The notes under the pieces were generated by a model. The model had not been told where the DNA came from and did not search any database. It saw nothing but the letters and a program-made list of their open reading frames with translations. This document shows, one piece after another, positions 35,953-46,200 of a stretch of DNA of 64,000 nucleotides. This DNA is from Bacteroidales bacterium. GTDB taxonomy: Bacteria > Bacteroidota > Bacteroidia > Bacteroidales > P3. Within the stretch, counting starts at the first letter, position 1. Every line of letters begins with the position of its first letter. Location of the stretch: assembly GCA_017550405.1 (NCBI GenBank), contig JAFZPH010000053.1:44108-108107 (forward strand). The letters are read 5' to 3'. Made by a program: the position numbers and the translations under genes.

Positions 35953-37200
35953 TCACGGCTTCCGGTATTTTTTTATAAAACGGAGGGAGGCACAGGCGGT
36001 GCAGAAGTAGACGAGCACCTGAACCCAAAGCGTCAGGTATTCGTGACGCACCTCGGCAAGGGTGGCACCCATGGTGCTGAGGCGCACAAAGCCTTGGATG
36101 CCGGGTGTAGAGGGGAAGATGTGACTGAAGAGATACCAGAACCGAGGCATGTTGGACTGCGGCCACACCATGCCGGAGAGGAAGAAGAGGATGACACTGA
36201 AGAAGACGCAGCAGAGGACACCTGACATTTTTTGGCGGACGAATAGGTTGCCGAAGCTCATGCCGAAGAGGGTGACGGAGAGGATGAAGGGCAAGAGGAA
36301 GACTAGTATGTGGCGCAAGGCGCCGAGTTGCGGCATGTTGAACCAGTGAGGAATAAGCCAGAGGTCGACAAGTGTGATGGGGATGTAGAGGAGGACAAAG
36401 CAGAGGGTGCGACCAATGGTGACACGGTGGATGCTGTGGTTGCGGAGACGGGGCGGGATGAGACGCAGGGCACGGTGGTTCTCGTTGGCATCGCCGCACA
36501 GGATAAGGATACCGATGAAGAGGGTTTGGTGGACGATGAGCATGAGCAGCGCAGGCAGGAAGAAGCTGGAGAAGCCGCCTGCGGGGTTGTAGAGCTTGAC
36601 GTCGTCGTAGACTACAGGCTGCACAAGGTCGGAGGCCTGCTGACCGGTAATGCCTGTAAGGGCATAGCGTTGCAGCTCGATGGTGTGCATCTCGTCAATG
36701 AGGACGTTGTTGCCTCCTAGGAGGGCGTTTTTGTAGTAGAGGAACGAGCTCATGTCGCACATGACAGCAACGCGGGCGGTACGCAGCGACGCCAGACGGG
36801 TGCCGTAGTCGTGCGGGAAGTAGAAGATGGCATGGATGATGTGGTTGTTCATCAGATGCCTGGCTTCGGCCAGGTTGCAACAATGGTAAGCCACTTCGAT
36901 TTCGGGGGTGGATTCGAGCTTGTGGATGAAACGGTGGCTCTCCTCGCAGTCGGAGTCGTCGACAACAGCCACGGGGAGGTTGATGACGGTTTCTTTGTAA
37001 TATACCGAGCAGAAGATGAGTGGATAGAGCAGGGTGGCAATGAAGAAGACCAGCATGACCATGGGGTCGGAGAAGATGCGCCGCACCTCGGCACTGAACA
37101 CTTGCCAGATGTCGAGCAGCGCAGTTTTGACACTGAGTTTTTTGCGGTCGTGAGACGGCTGAAGCGGATGCCTGTTGCCGGAAAGGTCGGGAGTATTCAT
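35953..37200 (-). CDS. ABC-2 type permease (second of two)
   Basis: 415 residues with the ABC-2 membrane layout: one N-terminal helix (LVFFIATLLYPLIFCSVYY), a long periplasmic loop starting LPVAVVDDSDCEESHRFIHKLESTPEIEV, and five C-terminal helices (FSSFFLPALLMLIVHQTLFIGIL, HILVFLLPFILSVTLFGMSFGNLF and others). This is the YhhJ/YbhR type, exporting drugs or cell-surface compounds with an HlyD adaptor. The start overlaps the stop of the other permease (ATGA). No ATP-binding subunit is encoded in the operon. Confidence 0.88.
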   Translation of the reverse strand: MNTPDLSGNRHPLQPSHDRKKLSVKTALLDIWQVFSAEVRRIFSDPMVMLVFFIATLLYPLIFCSVYYKETVINLPVAVVDDSDCEESHRFIHKLESTPEIEVAYHCCNLAEARHLMNNHIIHAIFYFPHDYGTRLASLRTARVAVMCDMSSFLYYKNALLGGNNVLIDEMHTIELQRYALTGITGQQASDLVQPVVYDDVKLYNPAGGFSSFFLPALLMLIVHQTLFIGILILCGDANENHRALRLIPPRLRNHSIHRVTIGRTLCFVLLYIPITLVDLWLIPHWFNMPQLGALRHILVFLLPFILSVTLFGMSFGNLFVRQKMSGVLCCVFFSVILFFLSGMVWPQSNMPRFWYLFSHIFPSTPGIQGFVRLSTMGATLAEVRHEYLTLWVQVLVYFCTACASLRFIKKYRKP

Positions 37201-38369
37201 GACAGTTGTTTTTTATTGAGGTTGAGATCCATCATCTTGGCACCGATAAGGAAAACGAGTCCGAACAGGAGCAGGCTGACAATGGACGACCAACATTGGT
37301 CGAGACCGTTGCCGAAGATGGCGATGTCGCGGTAGGCAAGATAATAGTGACGGATGGGATAGAGCCAGCTGAGACTATCGAAGAAGTGGGGCATGGCCTC
37401 GACGGGGAAGGAAAAGCCGCTGAGGGAGAAGCTGAGAGCCGCATAGACGGCACAGATGCCCATGGCAAGCGGCGGGTCGGGGATGCATCCGGAGATGAGC
37501 ACTCCGGCGCATTGGGCGGCAGGGATAAGCAGGAAGCTGACGAGGACCATGAGAAGCCAGTTCCCGTTCATGGGGAAGTGCATAAAGCCGAACATGACGA
37601 GGTTGGCCAGAAGTACGAGGAAGGAGTAGTGGACCGTATAGGGGAAGAGTTTGCCGAAGAGAGCTTTGACGGTATTGTTGCCACTTTTTCTCATCCAGTT
37701 GCGCAGGGTCCGTTCCTGCCGTTCGCGGCCGATGAGATAGACAGTATGGAGTTGAGAGATAAAGGCAATGATGGCCGGAATGAGTGTGGACATGAGATAG
37801 ATGCGGTAGTTGGTCCAGGGGTTGCCGATGGGATGGGTGTCGAGTTCGACAGGCATAATGAGTCCCATAATCTGCTCCTCGTCGTAGCCCTTTTTGCGGA
37901 GAATCTCACGCTGGACGGCACCGGAAGCCAGCATGCCCATAGTGGCCAGTTGCTTGTAGCTGAGGGTGCCTGCAAGGAGGTAGGCGTTGTTGGAGTAGAG
38001 ACCGAAATGAGGCGCGTGGAACTGGAGAAGTTCGTTGTACGTGTCGGGAGGGATTTCGTAGAAGGCGAAAATCTCACCGCGCTGCATGGCTTTTCGGGCC
38101 TCGGCATGGTTGTCGTAGACGGCTTCGACATGAACACCCTGTGTGGCATTGAGTTCGTGGCAGAGACGGCGCGAGAGGTAGCTGTGGTCCATATCCACCA
38201 CACCTATAGGCATCCGTTGAGGCAGCCCTTCCTGCATCATGGTGGCGAAAAAGATGAAGGAAAAGACGATACCGAGGGTGAGGATGATAAGGTAGCGGGG
38301 GTTGAGCTGGATGCGGCGCAGTTCGCGGAGCATCACTCTTAATGTAGGGTTATTTGCTTTGTTCTGCAT
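37197..38369 (-). CDS. ABC-2 type permease (first of two)
   Basis: 390 residues from the ATG at 38369; an in-frame TTG at 38393 would add eight residues. Same layout as its neighbour: helix LIILTLGIVFSFIFFATM, periplasmic domain (MPIGVVDMDHSYLSRRLCHELNATQGV), and C-terminal helices including LVSFLLIPAAQCAGVLI and the DPPLAMGICAVYAALSFSLSGFSFPV segment. It probably forms a heterodimer with the following permease and works with the HlyD and TolC proteins encoded upstream. Confidence 0.88.
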   Translation of the reverse strand: MQNKANNPTLRVMLRELRRIQLNPRYLIILTLGIVFSFIFFATMMQEGLPQRMPIGVVDMDHSYLSRRLCHELNATQGVHVEAVYDNHAEARKAMQRGEIFAFYEIPPDTYNELLQFHAPHFGLYSNNAYLLAGTLSYKQLATMGMLASGAVQREILRKKGYDEEQIMGLIMPVELDTHPIGNPWTNYRIYLMSTLIPAIIAFISQLHTVYLIGRERQERTLRNWMRKSGNNTVKALFGKLFPYTVHYSFLVLLANLVMFGFMHFPMNGNWLLMVLVSFLLIPAAQCAGVLISGCIPDPPLAMGICAVYAALSFSLSGFSFPVEAMPHFFDSLSWLYPIRHYYLAYRDIAIFGNGLDQCWSSIVSLLLFGLVFLIGAKMMDLNLNKKQLS

Positions 38370-38396
38370 GGTGCCAAGGGTGTTGAAAGACAAGGA

Positions 38397-39389
38397 TTAA
38401 TGCTTGGTGTCGCTGATGATGGCCGTCATGCCGGGACGGAGGCCGTCGATTTTTTCTTGTGGGACGGCTTTGACATCGAAACTCTTGACATCGTATTGGC
38501 CATTGGTCTTGGTGGCGCGCCACGTGGCGTAGCTTGCCATCGCCTGGACCTTGCGGACATTGCAAGTGTAGGTCTGTTCGCCGAGAGCGGGGATGTTCAC
38601 TTCGATGGTGGCGCCGCTGTGGATGTCCTTAAGAAGGTCTTCGCGCACGGCGAATGTCATCCATGTGTCGCTCATATCAAGGATGGAGACCACCGGGGAG
38701 CCAGTGCCAATGAGGTCGCCCATCTTGGCATAGACCTCGACAACTTCGCCATCGCAAGGAGCGATGAGGTAGCTGTCGTTCTTGTAGCTCTGAACCTCGG
38801 CCACAGCACCGCCAGCCTGATTGACAAGAGCGGCGGCGGCATCGATGTCCTCGCGCTGAGCGCCTTCCTTGGCCATGAGATACTGCTGCTCGGCGGCAGC
38901 GCAGTCGGCTTGTGCCACTTTGTATTTGGCGTCGACCTCGTCGAATTTCTGGGCGGAGACGACACCTTTTTCATAAAGGCCTTTCACCCTGTCGTAGGAT
39001 TTGCCGTAGACCTCGACGGCAGCCTTGGCTTTCTGCCACACTTGGTAGGCCATCTGGATTTGCTGTTCGCGGGCGCCGTGCTGGGCTTTCTGACTTTGTG
39101 CAGATGCAGCACTGCGGACTGCTGTGGCCTGCATCATCTTGGCATCGATCTGGGGACTGTTGATGTGGGCGAGGGTGTCGCCGGCTTTCACTATGTCGCC
39201 CTCGTGGACATAGATCTGGTCAATACGGCCGGGGACCTTGTTGCTGACACGGTATTCGGAAGCATCGACTTCGCCCATGAGTATTTCTTTCTGCGGATGG
39301 ATGGCTACCAATCCAGCTAGTGATACAATTACTACCAGCCCGATGATGACGGCGAGGCCGGAGAGGAGGGATTTGTTTGTTTCTTTCAT
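38397..39389 (-). CDS. HlyD/EmrA-type secretion adaptor
   Basis: 330 residues. One N-terminal membrane helix (SGLAVIIGLVVIVSLAGLVAI), lipoyl/barrel-sandwich halves (NKVPGRIDQIYVHEGDIVKAGDTLAHIN and YLIAPCDGEVVEVYAKMGDLIG), and between them a long helical hairpin (about residues 85-190). C-terminal barrel with TFAVREDLL and LRPGMTAIISD. It bridges inner-membrane permeases and TolC. The ATG at 39389 is chosen because the upstream 18 residues do not resemble the family. Confidence 0.92.
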   Translation of the reverse strand: MKETNKSLLSGLAVIIGLVVIVSLAGLVAIHPQKEILMGEVDASEYRVSNKVPGRIDQIYVHEGDIVKAGDTLAHINSPQIDAKMMQATAVRSAASAQSQKAQHGAREQQIQMAYQVWQKAKAAVEVYGKSYDRVKGLYEKGVVSAQKFDEVDAKYKVAQADCAAAEQQYLMAKEGAQREDIDAAAALVNQAGGAVAEVQSYKNDSYLIAPCDGEVVEVYAKMGDLIGTGSPVVSILDMSDTWMTFAVREDLLKDIHSGATIEVNIPALGEQTYTCNVRKVQAMASYATWRATKTNGQYDVKSFDVKAVPQEKIDGLRPGMTAIISDTKH

Positions 39390-39405
39390 ATAGAGTATTG
39401 ATTTG

Positions 39406-40881
39406 TTATTGGTTAATTCCCATGGCTTGACGAAGATAGACACGGCTCATGGCTATCTCAATTTGAGCGTCGACGACCTCGCTTTGAGCGGACAGCCAAG
39501 CCGTTTGAGCGGCCATGAGGTCGCTACTGCTGCACACCCCGGCCTGAAAACTCTCGTTGGCAAGTTTAAGGTTCTCCTCGGCACTTTCGAGGTTGCTTTG
39601 CGCTTGAGTCAGTTTCTTGTATGCCAAAGTCAATTCGTAGCTGAGTTTGTTTACCTGCAGTTCTATCAAATCCTGAGCTTCTTCAATCTGGTATGCCACT
39701 TCGCGGCGTTTGGCCTTGGCGGCCTTGAGCGCATAGAAACTGCCCGGATGGGCTATGGGGATGTTGACCGCCACACCAGCCATAAAGGAGCCGTTGAATT
39801 CATTTTTGAAACCGTCGAAGATGTTGGGGTTGGAGAAGAAATAGCCAGCGGTCAATCCGATATTGGGCATCAACGTGGAGCGGGCAATTCGGACACCCTG
39901 CTGCGCAATGCTGTCGCTTATGTGAAGCATCTTCATCTCACTGCGGCGGCTGTAGATGTTGTCCAGGTTGATGCTTTCGGGGACAGACGACCCTTCGGCA
40001 AAGGAGGAAAGGCCCTCGTCGGCTACCGTGAAGACGGTGTCGAGGGGCATGCCACAGCGTTGGGCGAGCAACCTTTTTGCAAGGAGCAGGCCGTTGGTGG
40101 CTTTGGTGAGATTCATCTGAGCCTCGTTGAGTTTCACACGGACACGGGTAAGGTCACCCTGTGTGGCGACATCGGCCTTGACCATCTCGTCAACGTTGTT
40201 GTAAAGCGTCTGCAAGAGGGCGGCATATTTCTCTGCCACCGCTTTTTTATGCTGAACCGAAACCACCTGCCAATAGGCTTCGTCGACTGCGACAAGGGTT
40301 GCCTCGCGCTGCTGGTCGTATGCAACGCCCGAAAGGCTGTTGGTCAACCTTGCAGTGCGATAAAGAGCCAGCAGTTTGCCACCCATAAAGAGGGGCTGGG
40401 TGACGGTGACAGTGCCGAGAGCCACAGAGTGGGTGTTGAGTTCAAGTGCATCGGTGATTCGATGACCGGCATTGTTCAGCGCATTCTCGATGCGGGTGTT
40501 GTGCAAGATGTTGTCAACGGCAGGACCTACCACATCGCTGTTCAAGCCGAGATTGGAAAGTTCATCGGTGATGGCTTGGTTGATATTGCTTTGAACATTG
40601 GTTCCCATAGAGTTGATTTCTTCCCGTTGCTCTTTGCTCAGAAGGTTGATCTCTTTCTGCATCCAGGAATATGTACCGTTGGCACTCACTTTTGGGAGCA
40701 TCTGCCATAGCGCCACCTTTTCCAGGGCAGCGGTTTCGGCACGTTTGATTTCGGCACGTTTCAATCCTTTGTTTGCCTCGAGGGCACGTTGGCGACACTC
40801 GTCCAAAGTGACGCACCGCTGTGCCGAGAGAAGCATCGGAATAAAACACAAGATTAATAATGTCAATGTTTTGCGTATCAT
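39406..40881 (-). CDS. TolC-family outer-membrane channel
   Basis: 491 residues. Signal peptide KTLTLLILCFIPMLLSAQ, then two OEP repeats: VTLDECRQRALEANKGLKRAEIKRAETAALEKVALWQMLPKV near the N-terminus and the IARSTLMPNIGLTAGYFFSNP...LIELQVNKLSYELTLAYKKL half. It is the first gene of the four-gene export operon and has a -7 element 23 bases before its ATG. Confidence 0.92.
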   Translation of the reverse strand: MIRKTLTLLILCFIPMLLSAQRCVTLDECRQRALEANKGLKRAEIKRAETAALEKVALWQMLPKVSANGTYSWMQKEINLLSKEQREEINSMGTNVQSNINQAITDELSNLGLNSDVVGPAVDNILHNTRIENALNNAGHRITDALELNTHSVALGTVTVTQPLFMGGKLLALYRTARLTNSLSGVAYDQQREATLVAVDEAYWQVVSVQHKKAVAEKYAALLQTLYNNVDEMVKADVATQGDLTRVRVKLNEAQMNLTKATNGLLLAKRLLAQRCGMPLDTVFTVADEGLSSFAEGSSVPESINLDNIYSRRSEMKMLHISDSIAQQGVRIARSTLMPNIGLTAGYFFSNPNIFDGFKNEFNGSFMAGVAVNIPIAHPGSFYALKAAKAKRREVAYQIEEAQDLIELQVNKLSYELTLAYKKLTQAQSNLESAEENLKLANESFQAGVCSSSDLMAAQTAWLSAQSEVVDAQIEIAMSRVYLRQAMGINQ

Positions 40882-40903
40882 ATCATACTGTTTTTTGATG
40901 ATG

Positions 40904-40911
40904 CAAAATTA
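40904..40911 (-). promoter_or_regulatory. -7 promoter element (TAATTTTG, minus strand) of the ABC export operon
   Basis: An exact TAnnTTTG match 22 bases before the tolC-like ATG. No TTTG at -33, so it may need an activator; the LytTR regulator encoded downstream is a candidate by position only. Confidence 0.5.
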
Positions 40912-40995
40912 CATACATTATTAAGAGTGGGACGGGGATAGATGTCCCAACTGCCCAAAATGGAGGTTGAAATGAACAAATTAATGTGTGAACAT

Positions 40996-41330
40996 GTTAA
41001 TCCCAAATCGGTCGTTAGGAAACCGAAAACTCCTACTGTCTAACTGCAGAATCGTGCAATGCACGGGGATAAACCCTGCCCCGTACCTTGCTCTGCCTAC
41101 CCCTGCGCCATGGAGCGGCAACGGTTTCCCCTCGCTACGTAGAGGGTCCGTTCAATCCTGCATTGTTATAGTATCGTTATAGCTTCGTTACTCGATATGA
41201 TAATGGAAAACAAGACTATAAGCAGGCAATATCGAGCCGAGATTGAACGACCCAAGTGGGTCGTGCGTGCCGTCCGCTGAGTGCGGTTATCCCGATTGAT
41301 AAGTCGGCTAACGACCGATTTGGGATTAAC
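40996..41330. repeat. 335-bp element with 23-bp perfect terminal inverted repeats (MITE-like)
   Basis: The ends, 40996-41018 and 41308-41330, are perfectly complementary over 23 bases (core CCCAAATCGGTCGTTAG), and a further TGAAC matches outside on both sides. No open frame of note lies inside. The internal left part (41004-41037) is homologous to the reverse complement of 33944-33977. No target duplication is evident. Together with 41331-41437 it fills the 556-base gap between the export operon and the lipoprotein gene. Confidence 0.75.
41153..41216 (+). repeat. TCGTTA-rich dispersed repeat, copy 2
   Basis: Core GTATCGTTATAGCTTCGTTA then CTCGATATGATAATGG. It aligns at about 70 percent with 22239-22299. 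It lies inside the inverted-repeat element 40996-41330. Confidence 0.55.
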
Positions 41331-41342
41331 GCGTTCAAAGGT

Positions 41343-41403
41343 CTCCACGTATCACTCGTATTACACGTATAAATAATACTTGTGATACGCGAGATACGTG
41401 GAG
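41343..41403. repeat. Long imperfect hairpin (28-bp arms, 5-base loop)
   Basis: Arms 41343-41370 and 41376-41403 pair with four mismatches around loop AAATA. The arms share the words CTCCACGTATC and CGTAT. It lies 34 bases beyond the stop of the minus-strand lipoprotein gene, but lacks a T-run. Confidence 0.65.
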
Positions 41404-41437
41404 AGAATTGATTAACGAATTAACGAGTTCAGAATGG

Positions 41438-42526
41438 CTACTTGTTCTGGCTGAAGTGGCCATAGAAGCCTACACCGAGGTTATAGAGACGGTCAGGGAT
41501 ATAACCGGGTTTGCCGACAGAGTCGCAGGGCATGTTGATGACAATGTGGGAGCGGCGAGAGCCGAAGATACCCACTCCACCTTTGATGTTGGAGTAGGTG
41601 GGGTTATCCTGCCCACCCATGACGGTGTGGTCGAGGGAGGTGATGTAGGCGTTGAGGTCCTCGTTGCAGACGGCAATGGTGATGTCAACGTTATTGACGG
41701 TGAAGAGAGAGTCGGTGTTGTCTGCCAGTTGACGTCGGATGTAGTCGAAGTAATAGTCCTGTGTGAAGGGAATGCAGGACAGGGAGATGGCATTGCCGGG
41801 ATTTTTGACAGTGGTGCCGGGGATGGTGAAATGGAGCGTGTCGCGCAGTTTCTTGTAGTAGAATGTGATGAAGGGTTGGTAGAGCCGTCCGCGGGGCAGG
41901 GTATTCCATTGCAACCTTCCGCGACAGCCAATAATGAACCCGAACTCGTGTCCGCGGAGTGCGTTGGGATTGGTGAGCACCTCTTCGAGGGTATCGGTGT
42001 AAGTGATTTTCTTAGGCAGGAATCCAACCATAGAGGTGGAGGCGGTGGCGAGGGTGTCGCCATCGGCATTGCGGATGATGACGAGCTGGAAGACGCAGTC
42101 GGTATCAGCCAACATCCTGTCGCCCGGCACGCAGTAGTAAACGGGCTGCCTGCCGGAGGGGAAATTGCCTTCGGGTTTTCCTTCGCGCTCGGTATAGGCA
42201 AGTTGCCAGCGGTCGACCAGCTTTTCGGAGGCTGTGAGGCTATTGTTGTCGCCCCGTATACCCTTCCATGCCAGCAGATGAACGGAGACGGCGTCGGGCA
42301 GGTAGTAGTTGGAGTCAGCGATAGATGAGTAGTTGTAGAGATTGTCTTCGCCCAGATAGCAACGCTGAAGACGTACCCAGACGGTGTCTTCTTCGGGGTC
42401 GAGAACACAGTAGACCGATGGGATGTCGCGCCAGGGGGCATTGGGGCTGAACTCGACTTTGCACGAGGTGAAGGCGAGCAGCGCCACGGCAATAAGGGGA
42501 AGGATATGTTTCATGTTCGTCATCAT
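41438..42526 (-). CDS. Lipoprotein of unknown function (DUF4249-like)
   Basis: 362 residues when started at 42526; starts at 42523 and 42514 are equally possible (ATGATG...ATG). N-terminal lipoprotein signal with hydrophobic HILPLIAVALLAFTSC. The mature part begins KVEFSPNAPWRDIPSVYCVLDPEEDTVWVRLQRCYLGED and consists mainly of beta-strands, which recalls the DUF4249 family of Bacteroidetes, though no diagnostic motif proves it. It overlaps the end of tcdA by four bases and so is translated from the same messenger. A long frame running on to 43009 is an artefact of reading tcdA in another frame. Confidence 0.65.
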   Translation of the reverse strand: MMTNMKHILPLIAVALLAFTSCKVEFSPNAPWRDIPSVYCVLDPEEDTVWVRLQRCYLGEDNLYNYSSIADSNYYLPDAVSVHLLAWKGIRGDNNSLTASEKLVDRWQLAYTEREGKPEGNFPSGRQPVYYCVPGDRMLADTDCVFQLVIIRNADGDTLATASTSMVGFLPKKITYTDTLEEVLTNPNALRGHEFGFIIGCRGRLQWNTLPRGRLYQPFITFYYKKLRDTLHFTIPGTTVKNPGNAISLSCIPFTQDYYFDYIRRQLADNTDSLFTVNNVDITIAVCNEDLNAYITSLDHTVMGGQDNPTYSNIKGGVGIFGSRRSHIVINMPCDSVGKPGYIPDRLYNLGVGFYGHFSQNK

Positions 42527-43284
42527 TTTGCTGCGACAGGCGCAGGGGTTTGTTGTTGATTGTGGGTATTGTGCAAGAGGATACGGATTACTTCGGCGGC
42601 GAGGTGGCAGCCGAAAAGGGGCGGCATGTATGAGATGGTGCCTACGGTGGTGAGATGGTTGCAGGAGGGGTCCTCGGTCATGGCCTCGGGAGGCACGGGT
42701 TCGGTGGAGAAGACGACACGTATCCCTTGGGTGACACCCATGCGGTGGAGCCGTTTGCGCACCATGGCGGCAAGACGGCAGGTGTTGCTCTTCGAGATGT
42801 CGGCAGTACGCACCTGGGCTGGGTCGAGTTTGCCACCGCTGCCCATGCTGCTGACCACGGGGAGACCGAGGCTGTGGGCATGGTAGAGGAGGAAGACTTT
42901 GGGCGAGAGGGTGTCGATGCAGTCGACAACACAGTCGTAGGGATGTGCCTGCAGCACCTGGAGCATGCGGTCGTCGCGCAGAAACTCCTGCAGGGCTTCG
43001 ACATGGCAATCGGGGTTGATGTCGAGGAAGCGGTCGCGAAAAAGTGCCGCTTTGGGCTGACCAATGGTGGAGCGGAGGGCGATGAGCTGGCGGTTGAGGT
43101 TGGACTCGCCCACGGTGTCGCCGTCGACGATGGTGAGGGCTCCCACTCCGGCACGGCAGAGTTGCTCGGCGGCATAGCCACCCACACCTCCGAGGCCGAC
43201 GACAAGCACATGCGCTTGGCGCAGACGGTCGACGCCTTGTGGCTGCAGGAGCAGCTGTGTGCGGGAGTAGAATGCAGAGGTCAT
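42523..43284 (-). CDS. tcdA: tRNA threonylcarbamoyladenosine dehydratase (TcdA/CsdL, ThiF superfamily)
   Basis: 253 residues. ATP-binding Rossmann motif HVLVVGLGGVGGYAAEQLCRAG, then LTIVDGDTVGESNLNRQLIA (E1/ThiF signature), VVDCIDTLSPKV and VSSMGSGGKLDP. It activates t6A37 by adenylation and cyclises it to ct6A in ANN-decoding tRNAs. Length fits TcdA better than ThiF or MoeB, which carry extra C-terminal parts. It overlaps both neighbours by four bases (ATGA). Confidence 0.9.
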   Translation of the reverse strand: MTSAFYSRTQLLLQPQGVDRLRQAHVLVVGLGGVGGYAAEQLCRAGVGALTIVDGDTVGESNLNRQLIALRSTIGQPKAALFRDRFLDINPDCHVEALQEFLRDDRMLQVLQAHPYDCVVDCIDTLSPKVFLLYHAHSLGLPVVSSMGSGGKLDPAQVRTADISKSNTCRLAAMVRKRLHRMGVTQGIRVVFSTEPVPPEAMTEDPSCNHLTTVGTISYMPPLFGCHLAAEVIRILLHNTHNQQQTPAPVAAK

Positions 43285-46200
43285 GGCGCGATTACTTCTT
43301 CAATGACCACCTCGTCCATCATGATCCATGGGTTGAGCCCTTTGGCTCGGTGCCACGCGGGGATGCGGCGTAAGGGCTTGGCGATGATTCGGACGAAACG
43401 TACATTGCTGCGATTGACAGGTATGGTGAGCAGCTGGAGCTGGGTGGTGTTCATGGCCTGGTCGGCAGGGTTGTAGGTGACGGTGGCAAGGATGGTGTCG
43501 CTGAAGGAAGTGCCGTCCTCGGAGAGCTGCACTCCCACCACTGTGGGAGCAAAGACCCATGCATCAGGGACGTGTGCAAAACGGAGCTGCACCCGGCTGA
43601 GGTCGATGGGTTTGCCCAACTGGAGGGTGGCCTCGACATCGTGGCCGGAGAAGCCCAGCCAACCGTGGGAGAGGTCGTTGACGTCGCCCTCCTCGCCATC
43701 GAAGAGTGCGCGGGCGGCATTCTTGTTGTAGGGCGTGTTGGGTTTGTAGGCGAAGGTGCAGGCGACAATATAATCAAAAGTGAATTGCTGTGTGGAGACA
43801 AACGAGGGGGATTCGCCTTTCTTGAAGGCACGTGCGCGGACGACGGTGCTGCCCTGTATGGTGAACGGCTTGGTGTAGAGTGAGGATTTCTCGGTGGGGA
43901 CGCTGCCGTCGAGGGTATAGCGTATCTCGGTCTTGGGGGTGGGGCATTTAATGGCTATCTGCATGGGGCCGTCGAAACGGTCGCGGCTCTTGGTGATAAC
44001 GGGCATCTCGACTATGGCGGACACGACCTTGGGGTAGATGATGCGGCGGAAGTCCTGCGCGTTGTATTCCATGCAATCATAGGGGCGCAAGTGGAGCACA
44101 AAGCGATAGCGATGGTCTTTCACCAGCACGGACTCGTCGAGGTTCATGTTGGCGGAGGCACCACCGACACCGGTATTGGCGAAGTCGAGGTTCAGCAGGC
44201 TGTCGGTCACGGAGAACTGGCAGAGGGTGTCTATCAGGTCGGCATAGAGCCCCACGGTGCCATTGCGGAGGGAGAGCCAGCGCACCTCGGTACGGTTGCC
44301 TGAATGCTGGGGGGTGACGCCATCGTAAAGATGGTCGTTGTTGGGGTAGACATACGTCATATCGCTTGTGGGCAACGACTGCTGGGCAATCCTGCCGGCG
44401 GCATGGCGGTCGATGTAGCTCTCGATGTTGCGTCCAAGCCATTCCACTGTGTCGAGGCCTCGGAAGGGGATGCTGAGACCTACGCGGGCTATGCTCTTTG
44501 CCTGCTCGGACAACGTGATGTCGTTGCTGAGGAGCACATCGCCGGTGGCAAGGACGAGATAGGTTTGCCGCACATCGAAAAGGTCGTCGACTTTGTCGCT
44601 TCCATAGCGCATGAGGACATCGATGCCTACGGAGTAGTTGTCTATTTTGTGCACGTTGGTAGCCAACACCTCGCCTTTGAGGCGGTCGAGGCCGATGCGC
44701 TGCCACTGGCGGAGACCGTTGGGGTCGATAATGTCGTTGGGTGAAGGGGTGCGCATGAAGTTGAGCTGCATGGGCTTTACAATCATCGGAGTACCCCGGT
44801 AGGAGAGCGACGAGACGGTGCCGAGACTGTCGTCGAAACAGAGAGTGAGGATGTCGTTGCTTATAATAGTATGGTGCAAGGTGTCCTTTTCGATGCCGAG
44901 GGGCTGGCTGCCGGTCAGCACCAGTTCCTGACGCGGACTATTGTCGGACGGCAACGGGAACTGGGCAGTATAGAGCACTGTGTTCTTGGGGACGGAGGGG
45001 GTGTTGTTGCGCTGACGGAGGGTGAACTGGATGAAGAGTTCTTCGCCGGCATAGAGGGTGAGCTTGGGAATCTTGAGCTTGATGTCTTTCGTCTCGCCAG
45101 GGTTGAGGGGGAGGGTGATGTCGCCTGCAACGATATTGGGTTTGAGGTTGGAGCAGATGACATAATCCATCCGATAGTCGGACAGGGTGCGGAAGTCGCA
45201 AAAGTTGGTGATGTCGAACTCGGCACCGTCGGCACTGGTGGAGGTCATACGTACGTCGAAGGGACGGTAAAGATGCTTCACCTCAGCCATGTAGGGACGA
45301 TCGGTGAGCGAATGCCATGCCTTAAGGTCAAGGAATCCCCCCTGTATGGCGGTATGGTCGAGTACCATCTGCCACAGCGGAGACATGCCGCCGAAGGTGT
45401 TGCCATCGGAGTTGCCATAGGAGAGCATAACCAGCGGACGCGACTGTGCCTTGGCCAAGTATTGGCGCAAGAGCTCGGTGTTACACTGCAAAGGAGCAAT
45501 CAGGTCGGTGTTCTCGGCATACTGCGCACTGGCATACAGCACCGGCCGAGCGGGGTCGAGCTGACGCAACGCCTTGTATGCCGCTATCATGCAAACGCCG
45601 TTGTCGAGACTTTCACCCAGCGACCATGCGATGACGGATGTGTGGTTCTTGTACTGCCCGTAAAGGTTGCGCACACGGGTGGTGAAGAGGTCGACATTTT
45701 CGTTGACTGTAGCCACGTTTTGACCGGGAAAGATATTGGCATCCACGATGACATAGAAGCCCAGTTCGTCGCACAACTCGTAGAACTTGGGGTCTTCGGG
45801 TATGTAGCCGACTGTGCGGATAGCATTGATGTTGTGGCACTTCATCTGCACCATATCCGCACGGAGGGCCTTGACTTGGTCGGCCGTAAGAGGATGGTCG
45901 TAGCCACCGATTGTGATACCTTTGAGAGTTACCGCTTTGCCATTGACGGTGAGGCCGTCTTTGTAGGCGACAGTGCGGAAACCGAAGCGGGTGCCGACGA
46001 CATCCTGCAGTTCCATCTTCTCATTGTAGAGGCGGATGACGGCGGTGTAAAGGCGCGGGGTTTCGGCTGTCCATGGGAGGACATCGGGGAGCGAAGAGCT
46101 GATAGCCTGTGTGGTCTCGCTCCTGTTGTCGAAGAAACACCATTTGCCCAGCTTCTCGACTTGCCGGCCTTTGGTGTCCCATATCTCCAACTCGAGGTAG

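Noticed and set aside
42527..43009. N-terminal extension of the lipoprotein frame to 43009
   Set aside because: It reads tcdA out of frame; the lipoprotein signal starts at 42526-42514.
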